This document shows positions 10,138 through 19,737 of a stretch of 64,000 bases of DNA, piece after piece; positions within the stretch are counted from its first letter, which is position 1; every line of letters begins with the position of its first letter. The DNA comes from Heterodera schachtii (lineage: Eukaryota > Nematoda > Chromadorea > Rhabditida > Heteroderidae), in contig SIJG01000212.1 of assembly GCA_023374025.1 (NCBI GenBank), positions 1-64,000 of the forward strand, read 5' to 3'. The notes beneath the pieces are model-generated. The model made no database searches and was not told the origin of the DNA. It saw only the letters and a program-made list of their open reading frames with translations. The translations under genes were made by a program, and so were the position numbers.

Positions 10138-10488
10138 ATAAGTCGCTGATCACAAAAATGACATCATTTCGGCCATTTCCGAAACCCCGGACCCGAACTC
10201 GAACAAAAAGTTTTTGCATTTTTTGTTCAAATCTGTTTAAATACATGCAAACATTCTAAAAGCTATCAATTTTGCAAAAAAAATCATTTAAATAGTTTTT
10301 AGACCAAAAATGCAAAATTAAAAAATTTGAATTTTCGACTTTTTGTTCGAATTCGGGTCCGGGGTTTAGAATATGGCAAAATGGATGTCATATTCGTGAT
10401 CAGCGACCCAAAAAACCCCTTGAAACTTGTTTTCATGACAAAGAAATTTTGAAATTTTTTTTCCAAAAAATGGGGGGGGGGGGCAATT
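10138..10488. mobile_element. Foldback/MITE element, left arm shortened
   Basis: Arms of about 100 bp at 10139-10230 and 10325-10407 are inverted copies (for example cggacccgaactcgaac against gttcgaattcgggtccg). The right arm continues to a poly-G run at 10472-10483, like the Merlin-type MITE at 9224; the left arm lacks this outer part. It interrupts the phrase gatcaaagggc that resumes at about 10898. Confidence 0.7.
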
Positions 10489-10791
10489 CCGGGGGTTTTC
10501 AGCATCGCTGATTAAGAATCTGGCGTTCATTTCAACTGATTCCGTAAACCAGAACCCAAAATCGAACTTTTGGTCGAACATCGAAAAATTTTAAAAATCC
10601 TTCTATTCAAAAAAAGTTCAACAAGATGCAATAGTGAAAAATGCTTGTTCGTTGACTTTCTATTCAGCGTTTTAAAATCGATTTTTGAAAAATTTTCGGT
10701 GTTCGACCAAAAGTTCGATTTCGGGTTCTGGTGTACGGAATCAGTTGAAATAAACGCCAGATTCTTAATCAGCGATGCTGAAAACCCCCGG
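10489..10791. mobile_element. 303-bp foldback element
   Basis: The arms 10489-10590 and about 10690-10791 are inverted copies, starting CCGGGGGTTTTCAGCATCGC and ending with the complement. The short centre is AT-rich. It sits directly beside the preceding foldback element, so the two probably arrived one into the other. There is no coding region. Confidence 0.75.
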
Positions 10792-10964
10792 AAGCTATTT
10801 TACATGAATTAAGACAAAAAAAACCTTGAAAACCCCAGGGTTTTCATTAAGGAAACAATATTACAGGTGGTCATTTTGTACAGAACAGTATATATGATCA
10901 AAGGGCAGCAAAAGAACAAATGATCAACGGGACGGCGACCAGAGCACTCGTCAATGGCAATGGC

Positions 10965-11521
10965 CGCTTCACGTCCGGACAATTTACGCACAAGATTTAC
11001 CATTTGAAATCGTAAGTTTGAGGGGGGATTGGATTGTAATGCTAATTGGTCATCATTTTCAGCAAAGTGCCGTCTTTCTGAGCATGAACTATCGTGGAAT
11101 GCCTTCCCGTACTGCAAAACGGAGCTGACCAACCCGGACTACATGAAGGACGACTTTCTGATTTGGTTTGAAACGATGCACTTGAGCGACCGCGCCACCA
11201 CCAAAACGTGACTCATCATCATCACTAATTGATTGTTAATTATGCTACAATTTTCAGTTCCGTCTTTCAGGCACTCGGTCTTTCGAAGGGAGTGCTGAAC
11301 GAACGCAAAGTGGTGTGCATTGACATCGCCACGACAAAATAAGTGAGTGCCGAGAAAAGTGCCCGCTGGTGATTTTCGGCGGTTGCCAATCACGAAATTT
11401 TGACATCATTTGTCTACTAATTTAACATTACTGAATTTCCCTCGACCGCTGGTACGGACTGACGCTGGCGCAAATTCGTCTGATCGAAGAGGAGACGCAG
11501 CGGGCATTGGATGAGGGATGA
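10965..11521 (+). pseudogene. PITP remnant, copy 3
   Basis: The same structure and the same lesions as at 4505-5061: the first intron at 11012-11062, the frame break after KVPSF, the stop just before gtgagt, and the missing middle before the C-terminal block at 11441-11521. Because all copies share these lesions, the PITP was already broken before it was multiplied. Confidence 0.82.
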
Positions 11522-12125
11522 CCGCCTCTGAACACTGATGATGAAACGCGAGTGCCGTGCCGATGAAGCTGACCTATTTGCTTGTTAATTGTATATAATT
11601 CACTGCTTGTCCTTTCATCCCCACGCATTTTTCGCCACTTATTGTATACTAAACACTCCCCAATTTCCTCTTAATTGGTTTGTGGTGTGCTTATGTGGCA
11701 GCAAATAAATGTTCGATTTTAAGATTTAAGCACAGTGAATGATTGAAAATGCCGGACTCGGAGAAGGACCCGAATTTGAAATTCAAATTTTGACTTAAAA
11801 ACTGATGAAAGTCACGAAAAATGTCAGAAAAGTGCAAAAATGTCTTACATAAAATCCCAAAAGTAAAAAAACAAAAACAAATAAAACTGCAAAATAGAGA
11901 CTTCAACTTATGCAGATGAACGTTTTATTTACACAATACAAGTACAGGTTATGCGAGAAATTAATACAGACGGATTATAAGTTAAATAGGGAACATAAAT
12001 GAGGGAGTTAGCACAGGAAATAATTACAGGTATGGATTATGGACAAAACAGCAGTATATGATGATCAATGGGCAGCAACAGAACAGATGATCAAAGGGAC
12101 GGCGACCAGAGCACTCATCGGTGGA

Positions 12126-12763
12126 TCAGTCGGAGCGGCGCGAACGGAGAAATTCTCGGAGCTCCTCAATTCCGACGCGCATCACTTTGAGGAAAAGTTG
12201 GCGTGCCGCTGGTCCCCCGAGCACCGAAAGAAGTAAATTCCCAAAGTGTTGAGGTAGCGAAACCTGCAAAAGGGAACAATCAAACTTCATTTTTTAATGT
12301 CACGTCTGTTACCTGCTGGGACCGTGTCTGCTCCAGAACGAGTTCCGCACACTTCTGCTCCAGACGCTTCTTCTCCAAATCTGCTGCCGCGCACAGCTGC
12401 TCCAACCGTTTCTTCTCCAGAACGTGTTCCGCGCACAGCTGCTCCAACCGTTTCCTCTCCAGAACGTGTTCCGCGCACTTCTGCTCCAGATCCGCGCACT
12501 TCTGCTCCAGCCGTTTCTTCTCAAGAACGTGTTCCGCGCACATCTGTTTGAGCTCCTCCTCCTCCAATGTAGTCGGGTCCACTCCGGAGATTGTTTGCCG
12601 CCCATCGCTGTTGTTGTTGCCATCCGCGTCCTGGGCATCCTCCAAAAAGATTTGATGCCTGTTTTGAAAAATAATGAAAAAAGTGAAGTTTCAAATGATC
12701 TGATCACATTACATTAGCTGGGCTGTGCGGTGTCGCTGGCGTACGAAGACGGGAATTAGTCAT
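12126..12763 (-). CDS. Cysteine-bearing coiled-coil protein, copy B
   Basis: Exons 12763-12708, 12658-12313 and 12263-12126 join in phase and give 179 residues. Compared with copy A, the repeats and the C-terminal exon are the same apart from a residue pair in exon 3 (LFLK against LFFE). The N-terminus differs: it starts MTNSRLRTPATPHSPAN, and the first donor has moved 5 bp downstream (AT|gtgatc), so the first junction is in a different phase but still keeps the frame into QIFLEDAQDADG. Both copies therefore stay open despite changed splice sites, which points to selection for the protein. Location, partners and function are unknown. The promoter region of this copy is truncated beta-spectrin sequence, whereas copy A has a different upstream flank. 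Confidence 0.72.
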
Positions 12764-12789
12764 AATGGACGGGGGAGCACAACAATTTT

Positions 12790-15118
12790 GTCCGCGATCC
12801 ATTGCAAAAGGTCGTCAATTTCGCGATGCAAATCGTACAGTTGGAGCGTTTCTTCCAATCGCCGCCGTCGCTCTTTGCTCAAAGTCGGAAGGCCCGCATT
12901 CAGCTGCTCACTTTGGGCTTGTCGCAGACGAATTTGCTCACTGAGGAAGCCAAAAGTGATCAGAACAAAGCGATCAAATGCTTTTCCAACCTCAGCAGTG
13001 ACTCCTCGTCGATTAATTCCTTCGCACGGCTGGCCAACTCGCGAATGATACCAACGATTGGCCAATTTAGTGCTGAAGCCGCTCGTGGCAAAGAAAAATC
13101 AAAAGCAGATCTTACAGCCCCCCTCTCCTTCAGCCTTCGGTGGTCCCTTCTCTCCTCCCATCGCACACTCATTGGTCTCCCCCCCCCCCTCCTCCATTTT
13201 CTTCTTCCCCCAATCGACTGACCCCCTCTCGTCCTGCATCATGTACAGCTCCTACTGCTCGCTCATCCATGCCTCCGCCTCCACACAGTCGTACAAAAAA
13301 GACCGAACAGCGAAACTGCCAAAATGCGATCAGAGTCAGTGATTGTGTTCCTCCCCCACCCCCGGAACGGGCCATCTCCGTCCGAGCTCATTTTGGAAGC
13401 AACATAACATTTGAAGTTGCTGACCGAACCCAACAATGTTGATTTCATTCGAAAGTTCGGTGCCCTGACATTTTCGGCCACCAGCCATAAACGACATTTA
13501 AACCTCAGAAAATTCTTATACATTTAAGCGTATCATCAAAAAACCTTTCGAATGACAACATGATTGTCTCAAGTTTAGCCAACAAATAAAAAATTTATAG
13601 CTTTTTGAAATTATGAGATGATTTTGGCCAGACGGAGTTGACCACTCGCCCGCCCTCTCCCCGACGATGTTTAAATTGGCATTATGCTGCTCACTTCGTG
13701 GTTGTCCACTTCGTTTCGCAACGACTGGTGTTCTTTTGGAGCCAATGGCAATCGAACAGCGATTCGCCGATCACTCGCGACTCCGCCACCGGCATTCGTT
13801 CTCCCGCCCATAACTTTTCGTCCTCAATGTCACGGACAAACTGAACCAAATGAAAGGAAAGGGATAGTTAAATAATTCGTTAATTAATTGGGCTCCCCCA
13901 ATTACTCCTGCCAATTGGTTCACCTCCACGCAAGCCTTAACCATAAAAAAAAAGTTCGGGGAGGGAACCTGAAGAGCGTTTTTTTTTTGTTGCTCTTCGG
14001 CCAAAATTTTTTCATTTTTCTCTCTCTCTCTAAAGTAATTTTCCAAACATTCAGCGCTGGTGTGAAAAAGCAAAAATCAGTATTAGGTTTACACCAAAAA
14101 ATAGCAGATTTTGCAAAACTGTATCCAAAAAACAAAAAAAAATTTTCAGGGTGGCATCCAAAATTTTTTGTTTTGTTTTTGGGCCAAAATTTTTTTTTTC
14201 TCATTTCATTTTTCATACTTTCAGCGCAAAAGCGAAAAAAACGAGAATTTTGTAGCGCTTTTGCGCCAAAAAATGACAATTTGCCTGTTTTGGGGGTTAA
14301 ATTTGGGAAAAATTAATGCTTCAATGAGGTCCGGCGCAGCCAGGAAAATTTTTTGTAAATTTTAATGGACTTTGATGAGTAAAGTGCAAATTTAAAAAAA
14401 ACCTGAAACACAGCCATTTTCCATTCAGATCGGCTTCTCCGGTCGTCCAGCGGTGCCCTCAACCGTTGCAATTGTTCGGTGATCGCTATTCGATGCGATT
14501 TGACTCCCCCAACTTGGGCTCCGTTTGCTGCAACGACTCCAAGTGCATCACTTTGTGTACCATCTGAATAAATTAGATGGGTGCCATTTTGGCGTTTCGT
14601 CGTGCCATTTCTCTCTCGGAGCAGGTCGCTTCCCATCCGAATTTTTTTTTAAATTTCCAAATTTGAAATCTAGAATTTTTCCATAAAAAAGATTTTTTGT
14701 TTGTTATTTTTGAGGATCTACTAAGTTTTTTCAAAAAAATTTCGAAGGGGGAATGAATTGCACACATTCCCACTTACTTCCTGCTCCAACTGTTGCTGCC
14801 CAGTTGCATGGCCAAGTCGACGGTGGTCAAATCTTGCGGATCCGAGGGTGGCTCGCCGACCTGTCGCTCGGTTTGCTGGGCCCAATCTTTGACCTGTCAC
14901 AAAATGCCAATGGTTCAATGGGCTCGACTTTTCGTGCCAACTTCTCCGATGGATTGCACATAAAGCTGTTGTCGGTTGGTGTCGAACAATCGCTGTCCCT
15001 TTTCCTCCGTCGTCCGTTCCAATTGTTCCCATTGCTGCGACAGTTGCAGCACTTCCGGGTCGATCATCTCGTGGAATTCGGGCTTTTCCTCCGCGAGTTG
15101 TTCCGCCGCGTGGTGCAC
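12790..15118 (-). pseudogene. Beta-spectrin remnant, upstream part
   Basis: Five exon blocks on minus, bounded by GT-AG signals: 15118-14942 (VHHAAEQLAEEKPEF to LYVQSIGE, open), 14893-14778 (VKDWAQQTERQV, DLTTVDLAMQ, then QQQLEQE one frame on), 14563-14403 (MVHKVMHLESLQQTEPKL, then TEQLQRLRAPLDDRRSRSEW one frame on), 13840-13695 (FVRDIEDEKLWAGERMPVAE, SLFDCHWLQK, then NEVDNHE one frame on) and about 13072-12790 (IIRELASRAKELIDEES, then AEVGKAFDRF and SKERRRRLEETLQL one frame on, ending LLQWIADK). The order and phrases are those of consecutive beta-spectrin triple-helix repeats. The last block is cut off at 12790 by the duplicated block, and the next expected exon is absent; the series resumes at 4328. 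Upstream exons are not found beyond 15118. Conventional beta-spectrin fits better than heavy beta, but this is a judgement. Confidence 0.82.
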
Positions 15119-15211
15119 CTGAATCATAAGTAAATACTTAATAGGGGGGCGTGGGGTAGTAGGATCGGAGTCCAAAATTTACGAAGTCCTCCAGTCATAT
15201 AAATTTATTTA

Positions 15212-15359
15212 TGGTGGCCGGCACCGTCGAGAAAATTTTTTTAAATTCAATATGAAACAGATTGTCACCAAAAAAAAAGACAAACTTTTGGATTTTAAGT
15301 CAATTTTTTTAAGTAAAATAGAAATTTTCGGCCCGGCGGTGGCAATAGGTGCTGCCGGG
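15212..15359. repeat. Pair of GC-rich palindromes, locus 1
   Basis: A clear hairpin CCCGGCGGTGGCAATA with its inverted partner spans 15332-15359; a weaker related phrase, ggtggccggcaccgtcg, lies about 120 bp to the left. Both are flanked by A/T runs of the type aaaattttt. Related pairs occur at 21408-21610 and 63447-63558. Confidence 0.6.
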
Positions 15360-15580
15360 AAAAATTTTTGAAAATTAAAACTAGGTTTATTTAAAAATTT
15401 TCTTCACATTTTTGCCACGACCAAGACGAAGTGCGTGCGCCCTTCTTTCGGCCCCTCATACGACAAACAACACAACGCACAACCACAACGAACGAATTCC
15501 CGGTCTAAATTTTATAATACAAAAATGGCATTATGTTGTTTTTAATTCAAAAAAATGCGCCGCGTAAAGCCAATAAATCT

Positions 15581-15581
15581 N
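15581..15581. other. Ambiguous base N
   Basis: The only non-ACGT base in the window. Sequence to its left is gene-like with moderate GC; sequence to its right is AT-rich and stays so except for the inverted-repeat element. It may mark a joined gap. Confidence 0.95.
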
Positions 15582-16105
15582 TAAATCCATTTAACTTTTT
15601 TGTTAAAAACAGGAAATTATGCTTTTAAATTTAGCAATCATGGCATTAAGTTTCCGGAAATGCAAAGGAATAGAAATTTAATGTATATAAATTTTTAATT
15701 TTTAAATAGTACTGGAGCCTTCGGAAATGTCAGATTCCTCATAAGATTTAATGGAATTTCTTAAATATTTGGGGTTTAATAAAGCACTTCAATTGTATAT
15801 AATTGTTTATAATTTTTTTTATATCATCAGGCGCATATCTTCACCTTATTTTTTTCATTTAAACAAATTATTCATGAAAATAATTATAATTCAATCTCTT
15901 AACAAATTTTTATGTTTATGGGTTATTTGAATTTAAACGCTGAATGGCGGAACATCGGATTCCTATCATTAAAATATTAGCTAAAGAATTATACTTTCAC
16001 AAATTTTGATTTTTTAAAATTATCAAATAAGAATAATTTATTAGGTCACGGATTTTTTCAATTTTTTCCGTGATTTTGATCCGTGATTGGCATTAATAGT
16101 TTAAG

Positions 16106-16224
16106 CCGGGACCGTCGTCAGAGGAGGGGGAGGGGGGAAGCCCGGAGGGCAGGGACCGTCGTCAGAGGCGGCACGCGACCCCGCGCCGGGGGAGGGGGAA
16201 GCCTGGAGGCAGGGACCGTCGTCA
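16106..16224 (+). repeat. Left inverted repeat of the Polinton-like segment
   Basis: GC-rich arm made of three phrases containing GGGACCGTCGTC, spaced about 45 and 65 bp apart. It is the reverse complement of 20831-20948 with only small length differences in G runs. The surrounding sequence is AT-rich. Confidence 0.9.
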
Positions 16225-16929
16225 TTAATTTATGCATCCCCTCCCCCCGCCCGCGGACGGAGGGGGGTGGTACCCCCCCCCCCCATCCCCAATTTTCTGG
16301 GGGTGTAATCTTTTGTATTGACCGAAAGGAAAAAAGAAGAGAGGGGAGGGGGGAGGATGTCCCCCCCAAGGGAATGGATGCAGAAAAATGTTGCCGGCCT
16401 TTTCGCTTTGGACGTTTGCTTCGGCGAGGAGCGGCCAACATGTGCTAAGTTGGCTTTGTTGATCTACACTTTTGACAAAGTAATTTTGGGCGGGGACGAA
16501 AGATGGACAAAAAGTTTTGAATAATTTGGGAGGCATTAGGGCCACACTTTTCATCCGGCTCTGATCACAACTTTTTCTTTTACTTTTGATCAAATATTTT
16601 TATTAATATTATTTTTCATTCATAAAATTATTTGTTTTTATCAATATGACTTACTCCCCCTCTAAATTCCCATGGGTCCCGGTCCCGAACTGTGTTTGTC
16701 CAAATTTGGACAACGAATGTTTGCGACCCGCCCCATACACCCGCCCAATTCTTTGTGTAAATAAGGTGATAAAAAATATCACATACTTTTTGTCCAGTGG
16801 CGGGGAATTGGAGCAGGGTGAAAATGCATTTATTTATTGATATTAATTATTAATAATTAAGGCGGCGGCTCTTCTCCAAGTGCAGGCGGCTGCTCACCGC
16901 CGTTGGCCATTGCTCTGTACGACTGCTCC

Positions 16930-17351
16930 ATGTTTTTGATTGTAAGTCTCGTCAAGGCGGCCAATTCTCCACAAACATTTTTTAAGTTTTTTACAGTATA
17001 CTTTTTCAGCTCATCCTCTTTTACGTGGCCTTTGTTGTGCTCGCGGGCGCCCCAACGAGTACATTGTTGCCGACAATGTCGACAACGGGTCCGTGCGTTT
17101 GGCCCGCGCTATTGCGCATCGAGGTGAGGTGGGGTAGGGAGGATCACCCTCTCAATTATGCTAATTAAATTTGTCATCATTTTCAAGTGGCTTTTCGGAT
17201 TGCCGCGCGCCGTCGCGCGCCTGAGGTAAAATAATAAGAATGTGGGGTGTAATTTATGGAAATAATTCTTAAACATTACAGGCCCCCTGATGTGTCGGAC
17301 GGACGGAAAGGGCGTGAAAAGAATGAAAGAATTATGAAAATTAACAATTAA
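16930..17351 (+). CDS. Possible spliced small secreted protein
   Basis: Four exons at 16930-16941, 17010-17123, 17188-17225 and 17282-17351 join through three GT-AG introns with matching phases into 77 residues ending in TAA. The N-terminus is a strong signal-peptide candidate (MFLILILFYVAFVVLAGAP) followed by an S/T-rich stretch with one cysteine and then a basic C-terminal half (DGRKGREKNER). The first exon has only four codons, so a longer 5' exon is possible. The model lies inside the inverted-repeat segment upstream of the Polinton-like cluster, whose genes have no introns, so it may be a host gene or an unrelated capture. No family is recognised. Confidence 0.35.
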
Positions 17352-17786
17352 CAATAATATGATCTTTTTCAAGTTTTGATCTTTTACTTAATTTTAATTT
17401 TGGGATTTTTTTAACTGGGTCAATAAATTGCATATATATTATTTATTGGTGTTCATTCCGTCAAAACAATTTATTGGTGGAATATTGTATGTAGGTCAAG
17501 AATTTTGGCGGGATTTGATGGACTAATTTGGTAAACAGAATGGATGTATTTAACCCAAATGGACTGTCCCGAGTTCATCAGTCGCAATTTCACTTAAATA
17601 AAATTTTATAAAATTAAAAAATAATTTTCACATATCCTTTTGCTTAATTTAAATTAAAAATATAAATAATATCAGTAAATATACATTCCAATTTCCCCCC
17701 CCCCCATTTCTTAAGTCTAAATTTTTGCACCCTTTCCATTGCTGTCAAAAATTGCCTTGGTGGAAGCAGGACTATTGGCTGATGCT
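17352..17786. other. AT-rich spacer before the Polinton-like cluster
   Basis: No open frame of note. A C run at 17695-17705 and AT-rich sequence precede the first gene of the cluster; promoter elements cannot be assigned with confidence. Confidence 0.5.
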
Positions 17787-18074
17787 ATGCAGGACGGCGC
17801 ACGGTGGGAAAAAGAAAAGACTGCAATTAATGTCCTTGGCAATCTTCTGTTGGCTGAGTCGTTGAGCAGCAACACCAACAAAGTCGACAAAAAGAATGAA
17901 CCCCCTGTGAATGGAGCATCCGCGCAACCAATTTTCAAAGAAGAAGGAGGAGGAGGAGACAAAAAGGAAGAGATCAAAGTTGCGCCGCCGAACAATGAGG
18001 AGGATATTGGTGATATTGACAAAACTCTTGACGAATTTTTCCATAGTATCAAGGCTTCAACCGCCAACTTGTAA
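17787..18074 (+). CDS. Unknown acidic protein of the Polinton-like cluster
   Basis: The ATG at 17787 gives 95 residues; the frame is open upstream to 17739 but without an ATG. The N-terminal third (KEKTAINVLGNLLLAESL) could be helical; the middle is low-complexity with G, K and E runs; the C-terminal part (DIGDIDKTLDEFFHSI) is acidic. It ends 45 bp before the ATPase and on the same strand, so it probably belongs to the same unit. I recognise no domain; a minor virion or accessory protein is only a guess from position. Confidence 0.5.
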   Translation: MQDGARWEKEKTAINVLGNLLLAESLSSNTNKVDKKNEPPVNGASAQPIFKEEGGGGDKKEEIKVAPPNNEEDIGDIDKTLDEFFHSIKASTANL

Positions 18075-18119
18075 AAATTTTCGCACTATAAAAGTCCTTT
18101 TTCTTTTCTTTTCATTTAT

Positions 18120-18809
18120 ATGGCCTCATTGAAAATGATTAATGCACAATCCTTCACCAATAAAGAGATTAGTTTTAAACTCCCTTTTGGCCTAATCATT
18201 TCCGGACCCTCCTCTTCGGGAAAGACACAGTTCTTGCTAAAATTTCTTGCCCAATCTAATGAATTAATTGCACCCAAACCGGTCTCCATCCTCTATTGCT
18301 TTGGGGAGATGAACTCAGCGGTGCCGGTGCTTCAAAAGGCGGGAGTCGATGTGTATGCGGGAGTGCCATCGGAAGAACTGCTCAAACGCATGGCAAAACC
18401 CCTTTTGCTCATCCTCGACGATTTGATGCTGTCCATTGACGAACGATACTTGTCCGATTTGTTCACAAAAAAGTCACATCATCACAAATTTGCTGTCGTT
18501 TTTGTCACTCAAAATTTGTTTGAGCGAAAAAACAAAGTTGCTCGTCTGTCCGCCCAATACCTAGTACTGATGCGAGCCCCTAATTCCCTGCTGTCTATAC
18601 GCAATATCGGAGTACAACTTTTCCCGCGTCAACTTGACTTTTTTCTTGACGCTTATCGCAAAGCGACAGCGCGTCCCTATGGCTATTTGCTGATTGACAT
18701 GCACGCTTCGTCTGATCCCGCGTTGCGGCTTAGGACAAATATATTTAAGGATGAACAAGACGAGGATGAGGGAACAGTGGTGTTCATTCCCAAAAATGGC
18801 GCAAGTTAA
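18120..18809 (+). CDS. Polinton/adintovirus-like DNA-packaging ATPase (FtsK/HerA-type)
   Basis: Intact 229-residue intronless frame. A Walker A motif GPSSSGKT is at residues 29-36, hydrophobic strand and aspartates LLLILDD (Walker B) are at about 95-101, and VVFVTQN, the sensor-like motif of these ATPases, is at about 126-132. Size and motif spacing fit the genome-packaging ATPases of Polintons/Mavericks, adintoviruses and virophages, which pump DNA into capsids. The reading frame is undamaged, with no stop or shift. An alternative start ATG lies at 18135. The stop overlaps the next gene by 14 bp. It is the strongest single marker of the element's origin. Confidence 0.85.
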   Translation: MASLKMINAQSFTNKEISFKLPFGLIISGPSSSGKTQFLLKFLAQSNELIAPKPVSILYCFGEMNSAVPVLQKAGVDVYAGVPSEELLKRMAKPLLLILDDLMLSIDERYLSDLFTKKSHHHKFAVVFVTQNLFERKNKVARLSAQYLVLMRAPNSLLSIRNIGVQLFPRQLDFFLDAYRKATARPYGYLLIDMHASSDPALRLRTNIFKDEQDEDEGTVVFIPKNGAS

Positions 18810-19198
18810 AAAATCTCGGCAACAACAACACCAACAACAACAACATGTAAAGATTGGTCAACTGATAAAAGACAACTCCAATTGGCTGTGTGCCCTGGCG
18901 AGGACGAAATCACAGAAAAAGTGTAAGAAGTTGATACTCAAAGCAAACACCGAACAACTACTTGCACTGGTGGAAATTTGTTTGAATCTTGTAGCTTCGC
19001 GGTTCCAATTGACAACCCGTCAGACAAAACGATTAATGCCATATGTGCACATTGTTCGCAGGGTGAGTAGGGCCAGGTGAGCGGGGAGCCAGGCGTGCTA
19101 TTGCACAGAAAGGAGCCGGATTTGGCGGACTATTCGATGCCCTTTTGACGCCTGTTTTGATCGAATTAGCAAAATCTGTAGTATCCAAAAACGCATAA
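18796..19198 (+). CDS. Small basic Polinton-type core-like protein, with a frame break
   Basis: The ATG at 18796 lies inside the ATPase end. The first part has a Q/H-rich linker, then WLCALARTKSQKKCKKLI and LTTRQTKRLM, a pattern I associate with a short conserved protein found next to the ATPase in many animal Polintons and adintoviruses. This frame stops at 19078-19080. The expected glycine-rich, hydrophobic C-terminus (GAGFGGLFDALLTPVL) is open in the next frame from about 19067 to the stop at 19196-19198. So one base is missing or added between about 19067 and 19078, or the ribosome shifts there. A nucleoprotein/core role is inferred from basicity and family position only. Confidence 0.65.
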
Positions 19199-19241
19199 AT
19201 ACCGCGCAGTATTGTATGTTTCATATGCATTCGTCCAATAA

Positions 19242-19550
19242 ATGGCAAACAAATTTGTTCTTATCCCGCAAGAAATTTACCGAGGTCTCACCTCTATGTC
19301 GGAGACGGGTGACATAAATTTGGATGCTATACAGCACGACTTGGTCCGTGCCAGGGGTGAACGAACACATCCCTCCACAAAAAATGTCCACTACAACCAA
19401 CAGCTTAGGCGCTATTTAAAAATGCGGAGGGAGCTTGCAGATAGGCCGTCAAAAGTTGAGCTGACGAAAGGGATAAGTGTGCTGTTAAGAAGAGGTGGAG
19501 AAGATGAAGATGGCGAAGTTGTGGACACTCCGCCCCGACCTCGCGCTTAA
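19242..19550 (+). CDS. Conserved 102-residue Polinton-type protein
   Basis: Intact frame starting MANKFVLIPQEIYRGL, with HPSTKNVHYNQQLRRYLKMR in the middle and an acidic/proline C-terminus. The VLIP start and the STKNxxYNQxLRRYLxLR core recur in small unnamed proteins of nematode and cnidarian Polinton/adintovirus-like elements, adjacent to the ATPase. The function is unknown; the short basic core suggests a structural or DNA-associated role, which is inference. It begins 43 bp after the preceding C-terminal frame, on the same strand. Confidence 0.65.
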   Translation: MANKFVLIPQEIYRGLTSMSETGDINLDAIQHDLVRARGERTHPSTKNVHYNQQLRRYLKMRRELADRPSKVELTKGISVLLRRGGEDEDGEVVDTPPRPRA

Positions 19551-19737
19551 AAATGTTTAATTTACAAGTGTGTTGTATCCAAAAAATTAAACAAATTTGC
19601 TAAGGTCCCCCTATTTGCTCAAGTTTTTTCAAATTTCTTGTCAAAACTAATATTTATATGTTTAGTAGGAAATCATTCTTGACAAATTTTAAAAGATTTA
19701 AAAAAGGACCCAAGCGAAATTGGAATACAAAACCAAA

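Larger units (their letters stand above)
10888..12790. repeat. Duplicated block, copy 3 (PITP remnant plus coiled-coil gene)
   Basis: Nearly base-for-base equal to 4438-6292 over most of its length, with differences concentrated in the first coding exon of the coiled-coil gene and in the 5' part of its second exon. The right edge abuts the truncated beta-spectrin exon at about 12790. Confidence 0.85.
15119..16105. other. Gene-free spacer with one ambiguous base
   Basis: The spacer contains a pair of GC-rich palindromes (about 15212-15231 and 15332-15359) and then, from the single N at 15581, strongly AT-rich sequence. No open frame or splice-consistent exon is visible, although further 5' exons of beta-spectrin would be expected here. 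Confidence 0.6.

Noticed and set aside
13425..13640. Further foldback element copy
   Set aside because: Only scattered phrases (caacaatgttgatttcattcg) match the family; too diverged to delimit.
16083..16448. Arginine/glycine-rich frames over the inverted repeats
   Set aside because: They translate GC-rich repeat sequence in both arms and have no splice or start support.
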